NCBI GenBank assembly: GCA_947472765.1
Contig: CANJCM010000009.1
Location: 28,923 to 92,922 of the forward strand
Source of the DNA: Opitutia bacterium
GTDB lineage: Bacteria; Verrucomicrobiota; Verrucomicrobiia; Opitutales; Opitutaceae
Length of the DNA: 64,000 nucleotides
Direction of reading: 5' to 3'
Shown here: positions 19,083 to 27,306 of the stretch, piece by piece
How the letters are laid out: each line of letters begins with the position of its first letter
How positions within the stretch are numbered: position 1 is the stretch's first letter
Made by a program: the position numbers and the translations under genes
Notes under the pieces: generated by a model
The model's database searches: none
What the model was told of the DNA's origin: nothing
Seen by the model: only the letters and a program-made list of their open reading frames with translations

Positions 19083-20144
19083 ATGAGTTCGCTCGAAGGA
19101 CGCATTCTCGTCACCGGCGGAGCCGGTTTTATCGGCAGCGCACTTATCTGGGCGCTGAACCAGCGCGGCCACCGGGATATCGTGGTCACCGATTTCCTCG
19201 CCCCGGCCAAAGCGTGGCAGGGCGTGGTGCCGCTCAGCGCGAATCGCGAAGAAAAGCGCCGCAACCTGGAGCCACTGGCGTTTGCCGATTTCGTCGAGGC
19301 CGACGAATTCCGGACCCGAATCGCCCGCGAGCCCGGCGCCTACGGCCGCTTCTCCGCCGTGTTTCATCTCGGGGCCTGCTCCTCCACGACCGAGGCGAAC
19401 GCCGCCTACCTCGCCGACAACAATTTCGCCTACACGCGGGAAATGGCTTCCTGGACCCTCCAGCAGGGCGGGCGTTTCATCTATGCGTCGTCCGCAGCCA
19501 CCTACGGCGACGGTACGGCCGGAATGTCGGATCAGGAGGAGGATCTGGCGCGGTTGCACCCGCTGAACCTCTACGGGCAATCGAAGCAGGACTTCGACGT
19601 GTTTGCCCAGCAGCACGGTTGGCTGAAGCGAATCGTCGGCTTGAAGTACTTCAATGTCTTCGGACCAAATGAGGACCACAAGGGCGACATGCGCTCGCTC
19701 GTGAACAAGGCCTACCAGCAGATCCTCACCACCGGCCGCGTGCAGCTTTTCAAAAGCCATCGGCCGGACTACCGTGACGGCGAACAAAAGCGCGACTTTC
19801 TCTACGTAAAGGACGCGGTCGAAATGACCCTGCACTTCGCGACCACGGCGCCGAACGCCGGCGGACTATTCAATCTCGGTAGCGGCGAAGCCAATACCTG
19901 GCTGACTCTGACCCGGGCGATTTTTGCTGCCTTGGGTCGCCCGCCGGAAATTGACTTTATCGCCATGCCCGAGCTCCTCCAGGGCAAGTACCAGTACTTC
20001 ACACAGGCCGACATTTCGAAACTGCGCGCTTCGGGATACGACAAACCGATGACGCCGCTCGCCGAGTCCGTGAAGGACTACGTGCAGAATTATCTGGTGC
20101 CTCGCCGGAAACTTGGAGCCACCGCGGCCGCCGGATCCGTCTAA
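19083..20144 (+). CDS. hldD: ADP-L-glycero-D-manno-heptose 6-epimerase
   Basis: 353 residues. The Rossmann loop is LVTGGAGFIGSA (9-20). The SSAATYG strand and YGQSK supply the catalytic Ser/Tyr/Lys. The segment FNVFGPNEDHKGDMRSLVNK is typical of HldD rather than of general UDP-glucose epimerases. It makes ADP-L,D-heptose for the LPS inner core, which implies an outer membrane with heptose-containing LPS. It is some 30 residues longer than E. coli HldD (310 aa), mostly at the two ends. It converges with the respiratory operon; the 55 nt between them contain a weak hairpin (GGGCGG with CCGCC) without a T-run. Confidence 0.92.
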   Translation: MSSLEGRILVTGGAGFIGSALIWALNQRGHRDIVVTDFLAPAKAWQGVVPLSANREEKRRNLEPLAFADFVEADEFRTRIAREPGAYGRFSAVFHLGACSSTTEANAAYLADNNFAYTREMASWTLQQGGRFIYASSAATYGDGTAGMSDQEEDLARLHPLNLYGQSKQDFDVFAQQHGWLKRIVGLKYFNVFGPNEDHKGDMRSLVNKAYQQILTTGRVQLFKSHRPDYRDGEQKRDFLYVKDAVEMTLHFATTAPNAGGLFNLGSGEANTWLTLTRAIFAALGRPPEIDFIAMPELLQGKYQYFTQADISKLRASGYDKPMTPLAESVKDYVQNYLVPRRKLGATAAAGSV

Positions 20145-20199
20145 AGCGGCTCTGTCCGGCGTAAGGAAACGGGCGGATTACCCGCCAACGAGAGAACCC

Positions 20200-20868
20200 T
20201 TACGGGATCTTCTGCAGTTCATCCACTGTCCAAGGCTTCCGATCACCTTCCTTGGTACGAATCTCAGTCACCTTGGCGGTGGTCACCGGCGGGGCCTGAT
20301 TACCCCATTCCTGACGGACATAGGTCAGGACCGAAGCGACTTTATCGTCACTCCAGTTGAAACCCGACCCCGCCACGCGACCGAAAGGCGGCATGGCAGA
20401 ATTGTAATTCGCCCCGTTGACCGTAATCGGTCCCTGCAGGCCGTGCAGCACGATGCGAATTGCGCGTTCCTCGGAACCCGTGACCCATTCGGAACCAACG
20501 AGCGGCGGAATCGCACCCGGCTGCCCAACGCCGTTGGCCATGTGACAGGTGTTGCAGGCTGCGTTGTTGAATAGCTTCTTGCCTGCGACCACAGGATCGA
20601 CGGCGACGGCGGCCACCGCGCCACCTTTTACCGGGTGGGCATTCTCGTCGTAGATGTGCGGATCAAAATGCCCGGAATAGCGATTCAGGTAAGTGCCCGC
20701 GAAGAAGATCAAGCCGCTGAAGAGAAAGAGCAGATTAAGCGGGAGGAGTTTGTACCGCGCCTTCTCGTCAGGCTGCTTTCCGAGCATGGCCTCATGGACC
20801 GAGAGGAGACTCTCGTCGGTGACGGCGGCCTGGTCGATACGGGGATCTGAATTCAACGGCGCGCTCAT
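20200..20868 (-). CDS. Membrane-anchored monoheme cytochrome c (CcoP-like position)
   Basis: 222 residues. A cytoplasmic N-terminal segment is followed by one transmembrane helix (LLPLNLLFLFSGLIFFAGTY, about 41-60) and a periplasmic class I cytochrome c. The heme site is C105-N-T-C-H109, and the Met ligand is probably in NSAMPPFG. It is the last gene of the operon; its ATG overlaps the CcoO-like stop by 4 nt. In position it corresponds to CcoP, but it has one heme where CcoP has two. It probably passes electrons to or from the CcoO-like cytochrome and the ACIII complex; this is inferred from the operon. Confidence 0.85.
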   Translation of the reverse strand: MSAPLNSDPRIDQAAVTDESLLSVHEAMLGKQPDEKARYKLLPLNLLFLFSGLIFFAGTYLNRYSGHFDPHIYDENAHPVKGGAVAAVAVDPVVAGKKLFNNAACNTCHMANGVGQPGAIPPLVGSEWVTGSEERAIRIVLHGLQGPITVNGANYNSAMPPFGRVAGSGFNWSDDKVASVLTYVRQEWGNQAPPVTTAKVTEIRTKEGDRKPWTVDELQKIP

Positions 20869-21569
20869 TTCTTGGCCTCCTGCTTCATCTCACTCTTTGC
20901 GGCGGGCGCAGCATGGGTTTCAGCATGCCCGGCAGCCGGCGCAGCTTTGGCCGGCGGCGGCAGGGGACGTGATTCCGGATAATCGTAGGCCGTATTCAGG
21001 CTGAGGAGATAAGCCACGAGGGTCTGGGCACGTTCCGAAGGTACAATTTCGTGTCCTGCCGCGACCGCACCAGCTCCCGAAACGCGCAGCGCCCGGGCCG
21101 AAGACTCGCCGACGATCTGCTTCTCCACAAAAAGGAACTTGTAGGAAGGATGAGTCCCACTGCCCACGTAGAGTAACTTCATCAGGTCCTCGGAATCCAT
21201 CGCCGACGGCTTGCGTCCGGCAAGGTTGGTGAGATCCGGACCAATCCGCGAAGCGCCGAGCTGCGGACGGGCTTGATGAATATAATCACGCGCCACGCTC
21301 TGGCGGTCACCCCAACCGCGAGCCTGATCGGAACCGTAATCCGGCCGGCGAACCTGCTGGGTGTGACAGGCGGCGCAACCGAGATCCGCGTAAACCAACT
21401 GCCCGCGAGCCGCGAGGCCCGTGGTGCGCTCCGGAAAGGACTTACCCTCGGTATCGTCGTAGTACGGCGTCAAGGACCCGAGTTGGGCATGGGTTCCGAG
21501 GACAATGCCACCCCAGGACATGGCGATGGCGGCAAAAAGCCCGACGAGGAAGATGAAACCGTTCTTCAT
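20865..21569 (-). CDS. CcoO/FixO-like membrane-anchored cytochrome c
   Basis: 234 residues. An N-terminal transmembrane helix (FIFLVGLFAAIAMSWGGIVL) precedes a monoheme cytochrome c domain with C65-A-A-C-H69 followed by TQQVRRPDYGSDQARGWG, and IGPDLTNLAGR further on. This is a CcoO/FixO pattern. The C-terminal tail is Ala/Lys-rich with several His (HAETHAAPAAK). In cbb3 oxidases CcoO relays electrons from CcoP to the CcoN active site. Here the adjoining CcoN-like subunit lacks metal ligands, so the electron route must differ. The start overlaps the CcoN-like stop by 4 nt and its stop overlaps the next cytochrome. Confidence 0.88.
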   Translation of the reverse strand: MKNGFIFLVGLFAAIAMSWGGIVLGTHAQLGSLTPYYDDTEGKSFPERTTGLAARGQLVYADLGCAACHTQQVRRPDYGSDQARGWGDRQSVARDYIHQARPQLGASRIGPDLTNLAGRKPSAMDSEDLMKLLYVGSGTHPSYKFLFVEKQIVGESSARALRVSGAGAVAAGHEIVPSERAQTLVAYLLSLNTAYDYPESRPLPPPAKAAPAAGHAETHAAPAAKSEMKQEAKK

Positions 21570-22993
21570 GACGCGTGCGCCTCCAGCGCGGCAGGCTGAC
21601 GGAAAGCAGACTCGGCCGCAGCGGATGTGCCACAGCAGACAACGGCGCTCCGGATAAAGTTAACCAGGAGGAAAAGATTGGCGGCCAGAAGCGCGACGTT
21701 GGCCGCGGTGCCGATCATCAGCGACAGTTTCAGCTGGGTGTAAATCGTCCCCACGCCGAGCTTCGGATTCAAGAGTTCATCCCCCTGGGTCCATCCACCG
21801 ACAGCGAGCGTGACGATGAGCAGGACAACGCCGAGTGACACCAACACGCGATGTCCGGAGGTCAGAGCACCGGAGGCCCAAGGACGTCCCGTGAGGCGCG
21901 GCACCATGTAGTAGATGCCACCAAAGATCATCATCGAGATACCACCATAAAGACCCAGCTGTTCGAGTGCCGTTGCGAGCAAAGTGAACTGCCATTCGAC
22001 GGCGACTCCGCGGAAGGAGCTCAACGCGTCGAGCAAACCGGTGAGGGAATAGGCGACGAGGCCAAAACGAATGAAGCGAATCGCGGTGCCACTACCGTGG
22101 CTGGCAATTCTCAGGTTAAGCGCCACGACGATATAGTGGAAAAGCATCATCGAGCAGGCGACCACCGCCATGGTCGCAATCCACGCCGGAACCGGGCCGC
22201 CGACTAGGTGACGGCCACCCGTCCAGCCGCCGATAACAACCAAGGTCCAGAATCCGAGGGACGAGAAATCATAGCTCGGCATCGACCGACCCGCGACCTT
22301 GGGAACAATATAGTAGGCACCGGTCAAAGCGAGCGGAGCCAGCCAGAGCGACCAGAGGCTCTGCGTGTACCACCCGGCCGCCACGGCCTGGAGTGTCCCG
22401 CGAAGCGGGGCCCACAAGAGGACGATCTGCGCCGCAGAGAACAACCACGGGAAAAGAAAAAGAGCTGCAACACCGTACCACTGCGAGGCGTAAAGCCCAC
22501 TCGTCCGACGTCCACTCCAAGCCAATACTCCGGGGAGTGCGATGGCGCCGTAGGCGATTAACATCAAGGGCTGCACATAGCGCGGAAGCTGGAAGAAACC
22601 GAACGAAGTCATGTCGCCCGTCCCGATGCCGATCAGACCGATTGTCAGGCCGAGATTCCAGAAAAGCGCACCGGCAACCGCCCAGTTAAGAACACGCAAA
22701 GGGGAACCGCCGAGGCGTCCCAACACCCAAAGGGCGACCGCCAAACCGGAGTTCGCGATCCAGCCGTACAAAAAAGACGTCTCCCGAAGCGCCTGCGCGC
22801 GACCGAAGGTCAGAAAAGAGCAATCGGCCAGAAACCCGGGCGTGTGCAGCTGAATCGACGTAATCACGCCCAGCACCCCGCTGATCACGAGCCAAGCGAG
22901 ACCCGACGCGAGCAGGACGCAAAGCGGCCCGCGCGCCTGGGAGTCGATGGCAGTGACTTCGGCCGAAGTGGCGTGAGTCGAATCGTTGGTCAT
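21566..22993 (-). CDS. CcoN-like heme-copper oxidase subunit I homologue without heme/CuB histidines
   Basis: 475 residues with about 12 transmembrane helices. Landmarks of cbb3 subunit I can be recognised: FGRAQALRETSFLYGW (64-79), AYYIVPKVAGRSM (226-238), GGRHLVGG (259-266) and GGIYYMVPRLTGRPW (358-372). Alignment by eye to CcoN gives these changes: the low-spin heme His is R70; the WWYGHN CuB motif is WYTQSLWSLW; the CuB HH pair is R261-H262; and the HxH that binds both hemes is A340-T-A342. The protein has only seven His in total. It can hardly be a catalytic oxidase; a structural or quinone-binding role in an ACIII-cytochrome supercomplex is an inference. The stop overlaps the CcoO-like start. 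Confidence 0.88.
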   Translation of the reverse strand: MTNDSTHATSAEVTAIDSQARGPLCVLLASGLAWLVISGVLGVITSIQLHTPGFLADCSFLTFGRAQALRETSFLYGWIANSGLAVALWVLGRLGGSPLRVLNWAVAGALFWNLGLTIGLIGIGTGDMTSFGFFQLPRYVQPLMLIAYGAIALPGVLAWSGRRTSGLYASQWYGVAALFLFPWLFSAAQIVLLWAPLRGTLQAVAAGWYTQSLWSLWLAPLALTGAYYIVPKVAGRSMPSYDFSSLGFWTLVVIGGWTGGRHLVGGPVPAWIATMAVVACSMMLFHYIVVALNLRIASHGSGTAIRFIRFGLVAYSLTGLLDALSSFRGVAVEWQFTLLATALEQLGLYGGISMMIFGGIYYMVPRLTGRPWASGALTSGHRVLVSLGVVLLIVTLAVGGWTQGDELLNPKLGVGTIYTQLKLSLMIGTAANVALLAANLFLLVNFIRSAVVCCGTSAAAESAFRQPAALEAHAS

Positions 22994-23022
22994 CTCGAAA
23001 GGGAGTTTTGAAACGCGGACGT

Positions 23023-23355
23023 TTACTTCTTGGCGCCGTACTTGGCCGCAGTGAGTTCCATCGCCCGGTCAATCGGGAGGCGCACGATTCCGGCTTTCTG
23101 GTCAACCCAGCCATACGAATTAGTCTGCTTGGCTTCGTTGGCGCGCAGGTCCTGCAGAGTGGCCCGACGAGCGGCATTGGTCGCCTTCCACTCGAGTTCC
23201 TTGGAGAGGTTTTCCGCAGCCGCGTTTTGAGGCGAGGTCGAGGTCGGGACGTAGAAGTGCCGCACCACGAAGACGAACGCCACAAACAGCGCCAGAATGA
23301 ACACGGTCGTGATCAACGAAACCGGGCGTGCCGGCGTGTCGGATGAATCACTCAT
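23023..23355 (-). CDS. Small single-TM protein of the ACIII/CcoN-like operon
   Basis: 110 residues. One transmembrane helix (LITTVFILALFVAFVFVVRHFY, about 14-35) is followed by a periplasmic or cytoplasmic helical part rich in Ala, Glu and Arg. The C-terminal segment SYGWVDQKAGIVRLPIDRAM looks conserved; I recall similar YGWVD...IPIDRAM proteins beside respiratory cytochromes in related phyla, but have not checked this. Its start overlaps the end of actF by 8 nt and the CcoN-like gene follows at 30 nt, so it is part of the operon. It may be an assembly factor or small accessory subunit; function unknown. Confidence 0.8.
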   Translation of the reverse strand: MSDSSDTPARPVSLITTVFILALFVAFVFVVRHFYVPTSTSPQNAAAENLSKELEWKATNAARRATLQDLRANEAKQTNSYGWVDQKAGIVRLPIDRAMELTAAKYGAKK

Positions 23356-24619
23356 GATGGGTCAGGCTTTCCGCTATGCGCGGGTCGCGAATGGGGATCA
23401 ACTTGGTGGTCGGGAAACTGCGGAGGTAAGCCCAAACGCAGACGCCACCGACGCCGGCCACGGAAGTGAGCACCCAGAGCAGGTTGATGGAAAGGAATGG
23501 GAGCGAGTCGCCGTGCGAATCCTTGAGCGCCGGAAGGACGTTGTAGCAGATGTCGATCAGGATGCTCGTCAGTATCGCGAGGGCGATGCGCCGGATGATG
23601 TGCGGTGTAACCTTGAAGCGATACGACAACAGGGCGAAGAACGGCAGGAAGAAGTGGCCGAAGAGAATAACCAGTCCGACGTACCACCATTGGTTGGTCG
23701 TACCGTCGTGATTCAATTCACGCAGGTTATACCAGAAGGTTTCCTCGGGCACGTTCGCATTCCAGATGAGGAAATACTGCGAGAAGGTCACGTAGGCCCA
23801 GAACACCGTGAAGGCGAGCATGAGCTGGCCGATGCTGTGAAAGTGATTCGAGTTCAGCACGCCCTTGTAATTTCCCCGGCCGAGCAGCCAGACCATGATC
23901 AGCACGCCGCAGCAAAGTGCACCACGGATGCAATTCGCAAAGAACCAGACACCGTACATCGTCGAGAACCAGTGGTACTCCAGGCTCTTCACCCAGTAGA
24001 TGATGGCCGCCGTGAGGGTGAGGGCCACGATCGGCAGGCCAAACGCCGCCGTCTTCCGGTTCATGAAGGTCCAGCGGGTGTCGCCGTCCGCATCCTGCGA
24101 GAACGACGCTTTCCGCAGGCGGGCGGAGATCCAAATCCAGAGGAGAAAAAATGCGGCCGTACCGATGACGAAGGCCCGAACATTAAGAAAACCTTCCTTC
24201 TTTAGGTAAAGCGGGTCGTGGCCGACAGTGTGGCCGCCATGCAATTCACGGGCCGTGTTCATCCACGGCCAAACCAGATCCGATTGGTAGAAGAGCGAGA
24301 CGAGGATCAGCGGCAGGAAAAGCACGCCGAGCCACCGAAAGGCCATCAAGCCGTGTTCCCACTGCCGGCGAATCACCACCGACCACGAAGCATCGACGAT
24401 ATGGTGAATCAGGATGAGCAGCAGCATGCCGAGGGCAATGGCTGTCCAGTAGGTGAGCCCCACCAGGTAGGAGAGTGCCACCGCCGAAGCAGGTGAAACC
24501 AGCAGCCCGAGCGCGGTGGCAGCGAGGCCGATCAGCCCAATGACGAGTGCCCGGCTCGCCTCAGGGGCGGCGGAGGACTCGGCCGGCATGGCCGTGGCGG
24601 TGACAGCGTGAGAGCTCAT
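23348..24619 (-). CDS. actF: Alternative complex III membrane subunit ActF
   Basis: 423 residues with about 10 transmembrane helices, NrfD/PsrC-like. Segments such as ILIHHIVDASWSVVIRRQWE and the FSQYFLIWNANVPEETFWY loop are typical of ActF. ACIII oxidises menaquinol or ubiquinol and reduces cytochrome c or an oxidase, replacing the bc1 complex; ActC and ActF are the two quinone-related membrane subunits. The first 4 nt overlap the end of actE (ATGA). Some His and Asp residues in the helices could serve proton conduction, but no site can be assigned from sequence alone. Confidence 0.92.
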   Translation of the reverse strand: MSSHAVTATAMPAESSAAPEASRALVIGLIGLAATALGLLVSPASAVALSYLVGLTYWTAIALGMLLLILIHHIVDASWSVVIRRQWEHGLMAFRWLGVLFLPLILVSLFYQSDLVWPWMNTARELHGGHTVGHDPLYLKKEGFLNVRAFVIGTAAFFLLWIWISARLRKASFSQDADGDTRWTFMNRKTAAFGLPIVALTLTAAIIYWVKSLEYHWFSTMYGVWFFANCIRGALCCGVLIMVWLLGRGNYKGVLNSNHFHSIGQLMLAFTVFWAYVTFSQYFLIWNANVPEETFWYNLRELNHDGTTNQWWYVGLVILFGHFFLPFFALLSYRFKVTPHIIRRIALAILTSILIDICYNVLPALKDSHGDSLPFLSINLLWVLTSVAGVGGVCVWAYLRSFPTTKLIPIRDPRIAESLTHHE

Positions 24620-25269
24620 TGAATCCCGAGAGTTTGCCGCGCCGCGGCATCTGTAACATCAGCAGCAGTGCCTTGATGGGCCCGCTGCAGGGCGCGGATG
24701 TAAGCGACCACCGCCCACCGGTCGGCCGGCTCAAGCTTGTCGGCGTAGGGCAGCATGACCTTGCTGACCGAGCCGTTGGTAATCGTGTTGAAAAGCTCGC
24801 CCTCGGTCATGTTGCGAAGACGATCCGTGTGATAGTTGCCATTGGTGGTCAGCGACCCCATCCCGTAACGCAAGGTGATGCCATTGCCGTCGCCGGCCGC
24901 CCCGTGGCAAACCTGGCAATAGATCGTATACCGATCGCGGCCGCGCTCCAGCAATTGACGGTCGACGGCGATGGCGGCCGGGAAAGTCTTCACCCAGGCG
25001 CCCGCAGCGTCCTTGCCACGAAACAGGTGATCGTCTTCCGCGAGCATTCCGCGCATGACGGTATTGGCCGGCGGCATCCGGTCGGCGCGGCCATCCGCGA
25101 AAAATTCGCTGGAGGACTGCGGGCGGAACTTCGGCTGATACTTCATGCCCGGGAATGCCCACTCCGGGAACACATCAAGTGGCGGAGAGGTGAATGCGAC
25201 GCCCCGCAGTCCAAGGATGGACACGAGCAACGCGGCAACGAAGAGAGTGACGAGGTAGACGTGGCGCAT
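24616..25269 (-). CDS. actE: Alternative complex III monoheme cytochrome ActE
   Basis: 217 residues. The N-terminal hydrophobic segment LVTLFVAALLVSILGL anchors or exports the protein. The heme c motif is CQVCH near residue 120 (RYTIYCQVCHGAAGDGNG), followed by a possible Met ligand in SKVMLPYAD. The FPGMKYQPKFRPQSSS region before the domain is typical of ActE. The cytochrome is likely to carry electrons from the ActA/ActB part to the terminal acceptor. It starts 2 nt after actD and overlaps actF. Confidence 0.92.
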   Translation of the reverse strand: MRHVYLVTLFVAALLVSILGLRGVAFTSPPLDVFPEWAFPGMKYQPKFRPQSSSEFFADGRADRMPPANTVMRGMLAEDDHLFRGKDAAGAWVKTFPAAIAVDRQLLERGRDRYTIYCQVCHGAAGDGNGITLRYGMGSLTTNGNYHTDRLRNMTEGELFNTITNGSVSKVMLPYADKLEPADRWAVVAYIRALQRAHQGTAADVTDAAARQTLGIQ

Positions 25270-25271
25270 GG

Positions 25272-25805
25272 TCAGGCCTCCAGCTCCGAAATCGCACGTC
25301 CCCCGGCCTGCTCCAGCAGCGCCTTGGTATTCGCGAGGTTGAACCGGGGATCCCGGGCTTCGATTACAATGAAGAAGGTATCGTCCATCCCGCGCCGGAT
25401 CTGATCGTACTTCAGGACCGGGTGGTAATGCATCGGCAGTCCGTTAACCACGAACATGCCAATGATGGTCGCGAAGGCAGTAAACAGAATCGTGAGCTCG
25501 TAGCTCACCGGGAAAGCGAACATCGGACTGAACAACGGTTTTCCGCCCACCACCAACTGGTAGTCAACGGCGCCCGTCCACCAGATCATCGTCATACCGG
25601 TAAAGAAACCGGTGATGCCGCCGGCGAGTGAAATGCGGGGGACAATGGAACGCTTCAGGCCCATGGCTTTGTCCAAGCCGTGCACCGGCATCGGCGTAAT
25701 GCAGTCCCAGTGCCGGAAACCGGCATCACGAACCTTCTCCGCCGCGTGATAAACGTCACGGGCGGTGTCGAAGCTGGCAATCAGGCCGTAAAGTGGTGCA
25801 GCCAT
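25272..25805 (-). CDS. actD: Alternative complex III subunit ActD (DUF3341)
   Basis: 177 residues from ATG 25805, which lies 7 nt after the actC stop; the in-frame ATG at 25853 would overlap actC by 41 nt and add 16 polar residues. The protein begins MAAPLYGLIASFDTARDVYHA, the family start, and has two transmembrane helices (ISLAGGITGFFTGMTMIWW and ELTILFTAFATIIGMFVV) joined by a short loop. ActD is a small membrane subunit of ACIII whose cytoplasmic domain packs under ActC/ActF; it binds no known cofactor. Confidence 0.9.
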   Translation of the reverse strand: MAAPLYGLIASFDTARDVYHAAEKVRDAGFRHWDCITPMPVHGLDKAMGLKRSIVPRISLAGGITGFFTGMTMIWWTGAVDYQLVVGGKPLFSPMFAFPVSYELTILFTAFATIIGMFVVNGLPMHYHPVLKYDQIRRGMDDTFFIVIEARDPRFNLANTKALLEQAGGRAISELEA

Positions 25806-25812
25806 GGTGGAA

Positions 25813-27255
25813 TCAGTGGGCTTGGCCCGAGGAGCCTTCGTGGGCGTGGACATCGGCCTGCGGAGTCACGGCCTTGAGTTCCGCCATCGGCATGACCGGC
25901 AGGAACCGGATGAAGAGCAGAAAGAGCACGGAGAATACGCCGAAGGTCCCAAAGAAGGTGAAGATTTCCACGATGCTGGGCGAGTAATAGCCCCAGCTCG
26001 ACGGCAGGAAGTCGCGGGCGAGCGAGGTCACGATGATGACGAAGCGCTCGAACCACATTCCGACGTTTACGAAAATCGAGAGCACCCAGACCATCGTGGT
26101 GTTCTGACGCACCTTCTTGAACCAGAAGAACTGCGGCGTGATCACGTTGCACGAGATCATGATCCAGTAGGCCCACGCGTAGTGACCGAAGGCGCGATTG
26201 ATGAAGGCGAACCCTTCGTACGGGTTCGTACTGTACCACGCGATGAAGAACTCCATCCCGTAGGCGTACCCGACGATCGTTCCGGTCGCCAAAGTGATCT
26301 TACACATGCAGTCGATGTGGTACTGCGTGATCAGATCCTCGAGTCCGTAGATGGCGCGCAACGGCAGCATCAGCGTGAGTACCATCCCGAAACCGGAGAA
26401 AATGGCGCCAGCGACGAAGTAAGGCGGGAAAATCGTCGTGTGCCAGCCCGGCAGCAATGAGACGGCGAAGTCGAACGAAACGATCGTGTGCACCGACAGC
26501 ACCAGCGGCGTCGAGATGCCGGCGAGGATCAGGTACGCCATCTCGTAGTTGCTCCAATGACGGTTCGACCCACGCCAGCCCATCGCGAAGAGGCCGTAGA
26601 GGAAGGAGCGGAATTTGTTTCCGGCGGCGTAGAAGCGATCGCGCAGCACCGCGAGGTCAGGTAGAAGTCCGATGTACCAGAACAGGACCGAAACCGTACC
26701 GTACGTCGAAACCGCAAACACGTCCCACTCGAGGGGCGAACGGAAGTTCTGCCAGATGATGTTCGAGTTCGGAATCGGGAAGAGGTACCAGGCGTACCAA
26801 ACGCGACCGACGTGGAAGACTGGGAAAATCGCCGCACAGACGACGGCGAAAATCGTCATCGCCTCGGCCGCACGATTGATCGAGGTGCGCCATTTTTGCC
26901 GCAGGAGACAGAGAATGGCCGAGATCAGGGTGCCGGCGTGGCCGATGCCGATCCAGAAGACGAAATTGACGATGTCCCACGCCCAGTTGACCGGATTGGC
27001 GTGACCCCAGACGCCGACGCCCGTGGCGACGAGGTAGGTGATACCCCCGACGGTGAAGCAGGCGATAAACGCGGCGACCGCGAAACACACCCACCACCAA
27101 GTCGGAGTCTCGTCCTCAATGATCCCGCAAATCTTGTTCGTGATCCAGGAGAAGCTGCGGTTGTTCTCAACGAGCACCGCACGCGGGAGTACCGCGGGGT
27201 TCACTTCCCGAAGGATGGCCGGAGTGACGGCGGAGGAATCGGCGACGTGAGCCAT
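25813..27255 (-). CDS. actC: Alternative complex III membrane subunit ActC (NrfD family)
   Basis: 480 residues with about 10 transmembrane helices. The N-terminal [20 protein letters not shown] and later [39 protein letters not shown] and [20 protein letters not shown] are conserved in the NrfD/PsrC quinone-site subunits of ACIII. It is thought to hold the quinol oxidation site next to the ActB iron-sulfur arm. It follows actB by 51 nt. The C-terminus ends in a His-rich tail ([12 protein letters not shown]). Confidence 0.94.
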   Translation of the reverse strand: MAHVADSSAVTPAILREVNPAVLPRAVLVENNRSFSWITNKICGIIEDETPTWWWVCFAVAAFIACFTVGGITYLVATGVGVWGHANPVNWAWDIVNFVFWIGIGHAGTLISAILCLLRQKWRTSINRAAEAMTIFAVVCAAIFPVFHVGRVWYAWYLFPIPNSNIIWQNFRSPLEWDVFAVSTYGTVSVLFWYIGLLPDLAVLRDRFYAAGNKFRSFLYGLFAMGWRGSNRHWSNYEMAYLILAGISTPLVLSVHTIVSFDFAVSLLPGWHTTIFPPYFVAGAIFSGFGMVLTLMLPLRAIYGLEDLITQYHIDCMCKITLATGTIVGYAYGMEFFIAWYSTNPYEGFAFINRAFGHYAWAYWIMISCNVITPQFFWFKKVRQNTTMVWVLSIFVNVGMWFERFVIIVTSLARDFLPSSWGYYSPSIVEIFTFFGTFGVFSVLFLLFIRFLPVMPMAELKAVTPQADVHAHEGSSGQAH

Positions 27256-27306
27256 TAGGAAAGTCCTCCCGGGCGGAGCGCCATGGTTGATTCAGCGGTA
27301 TGCATC

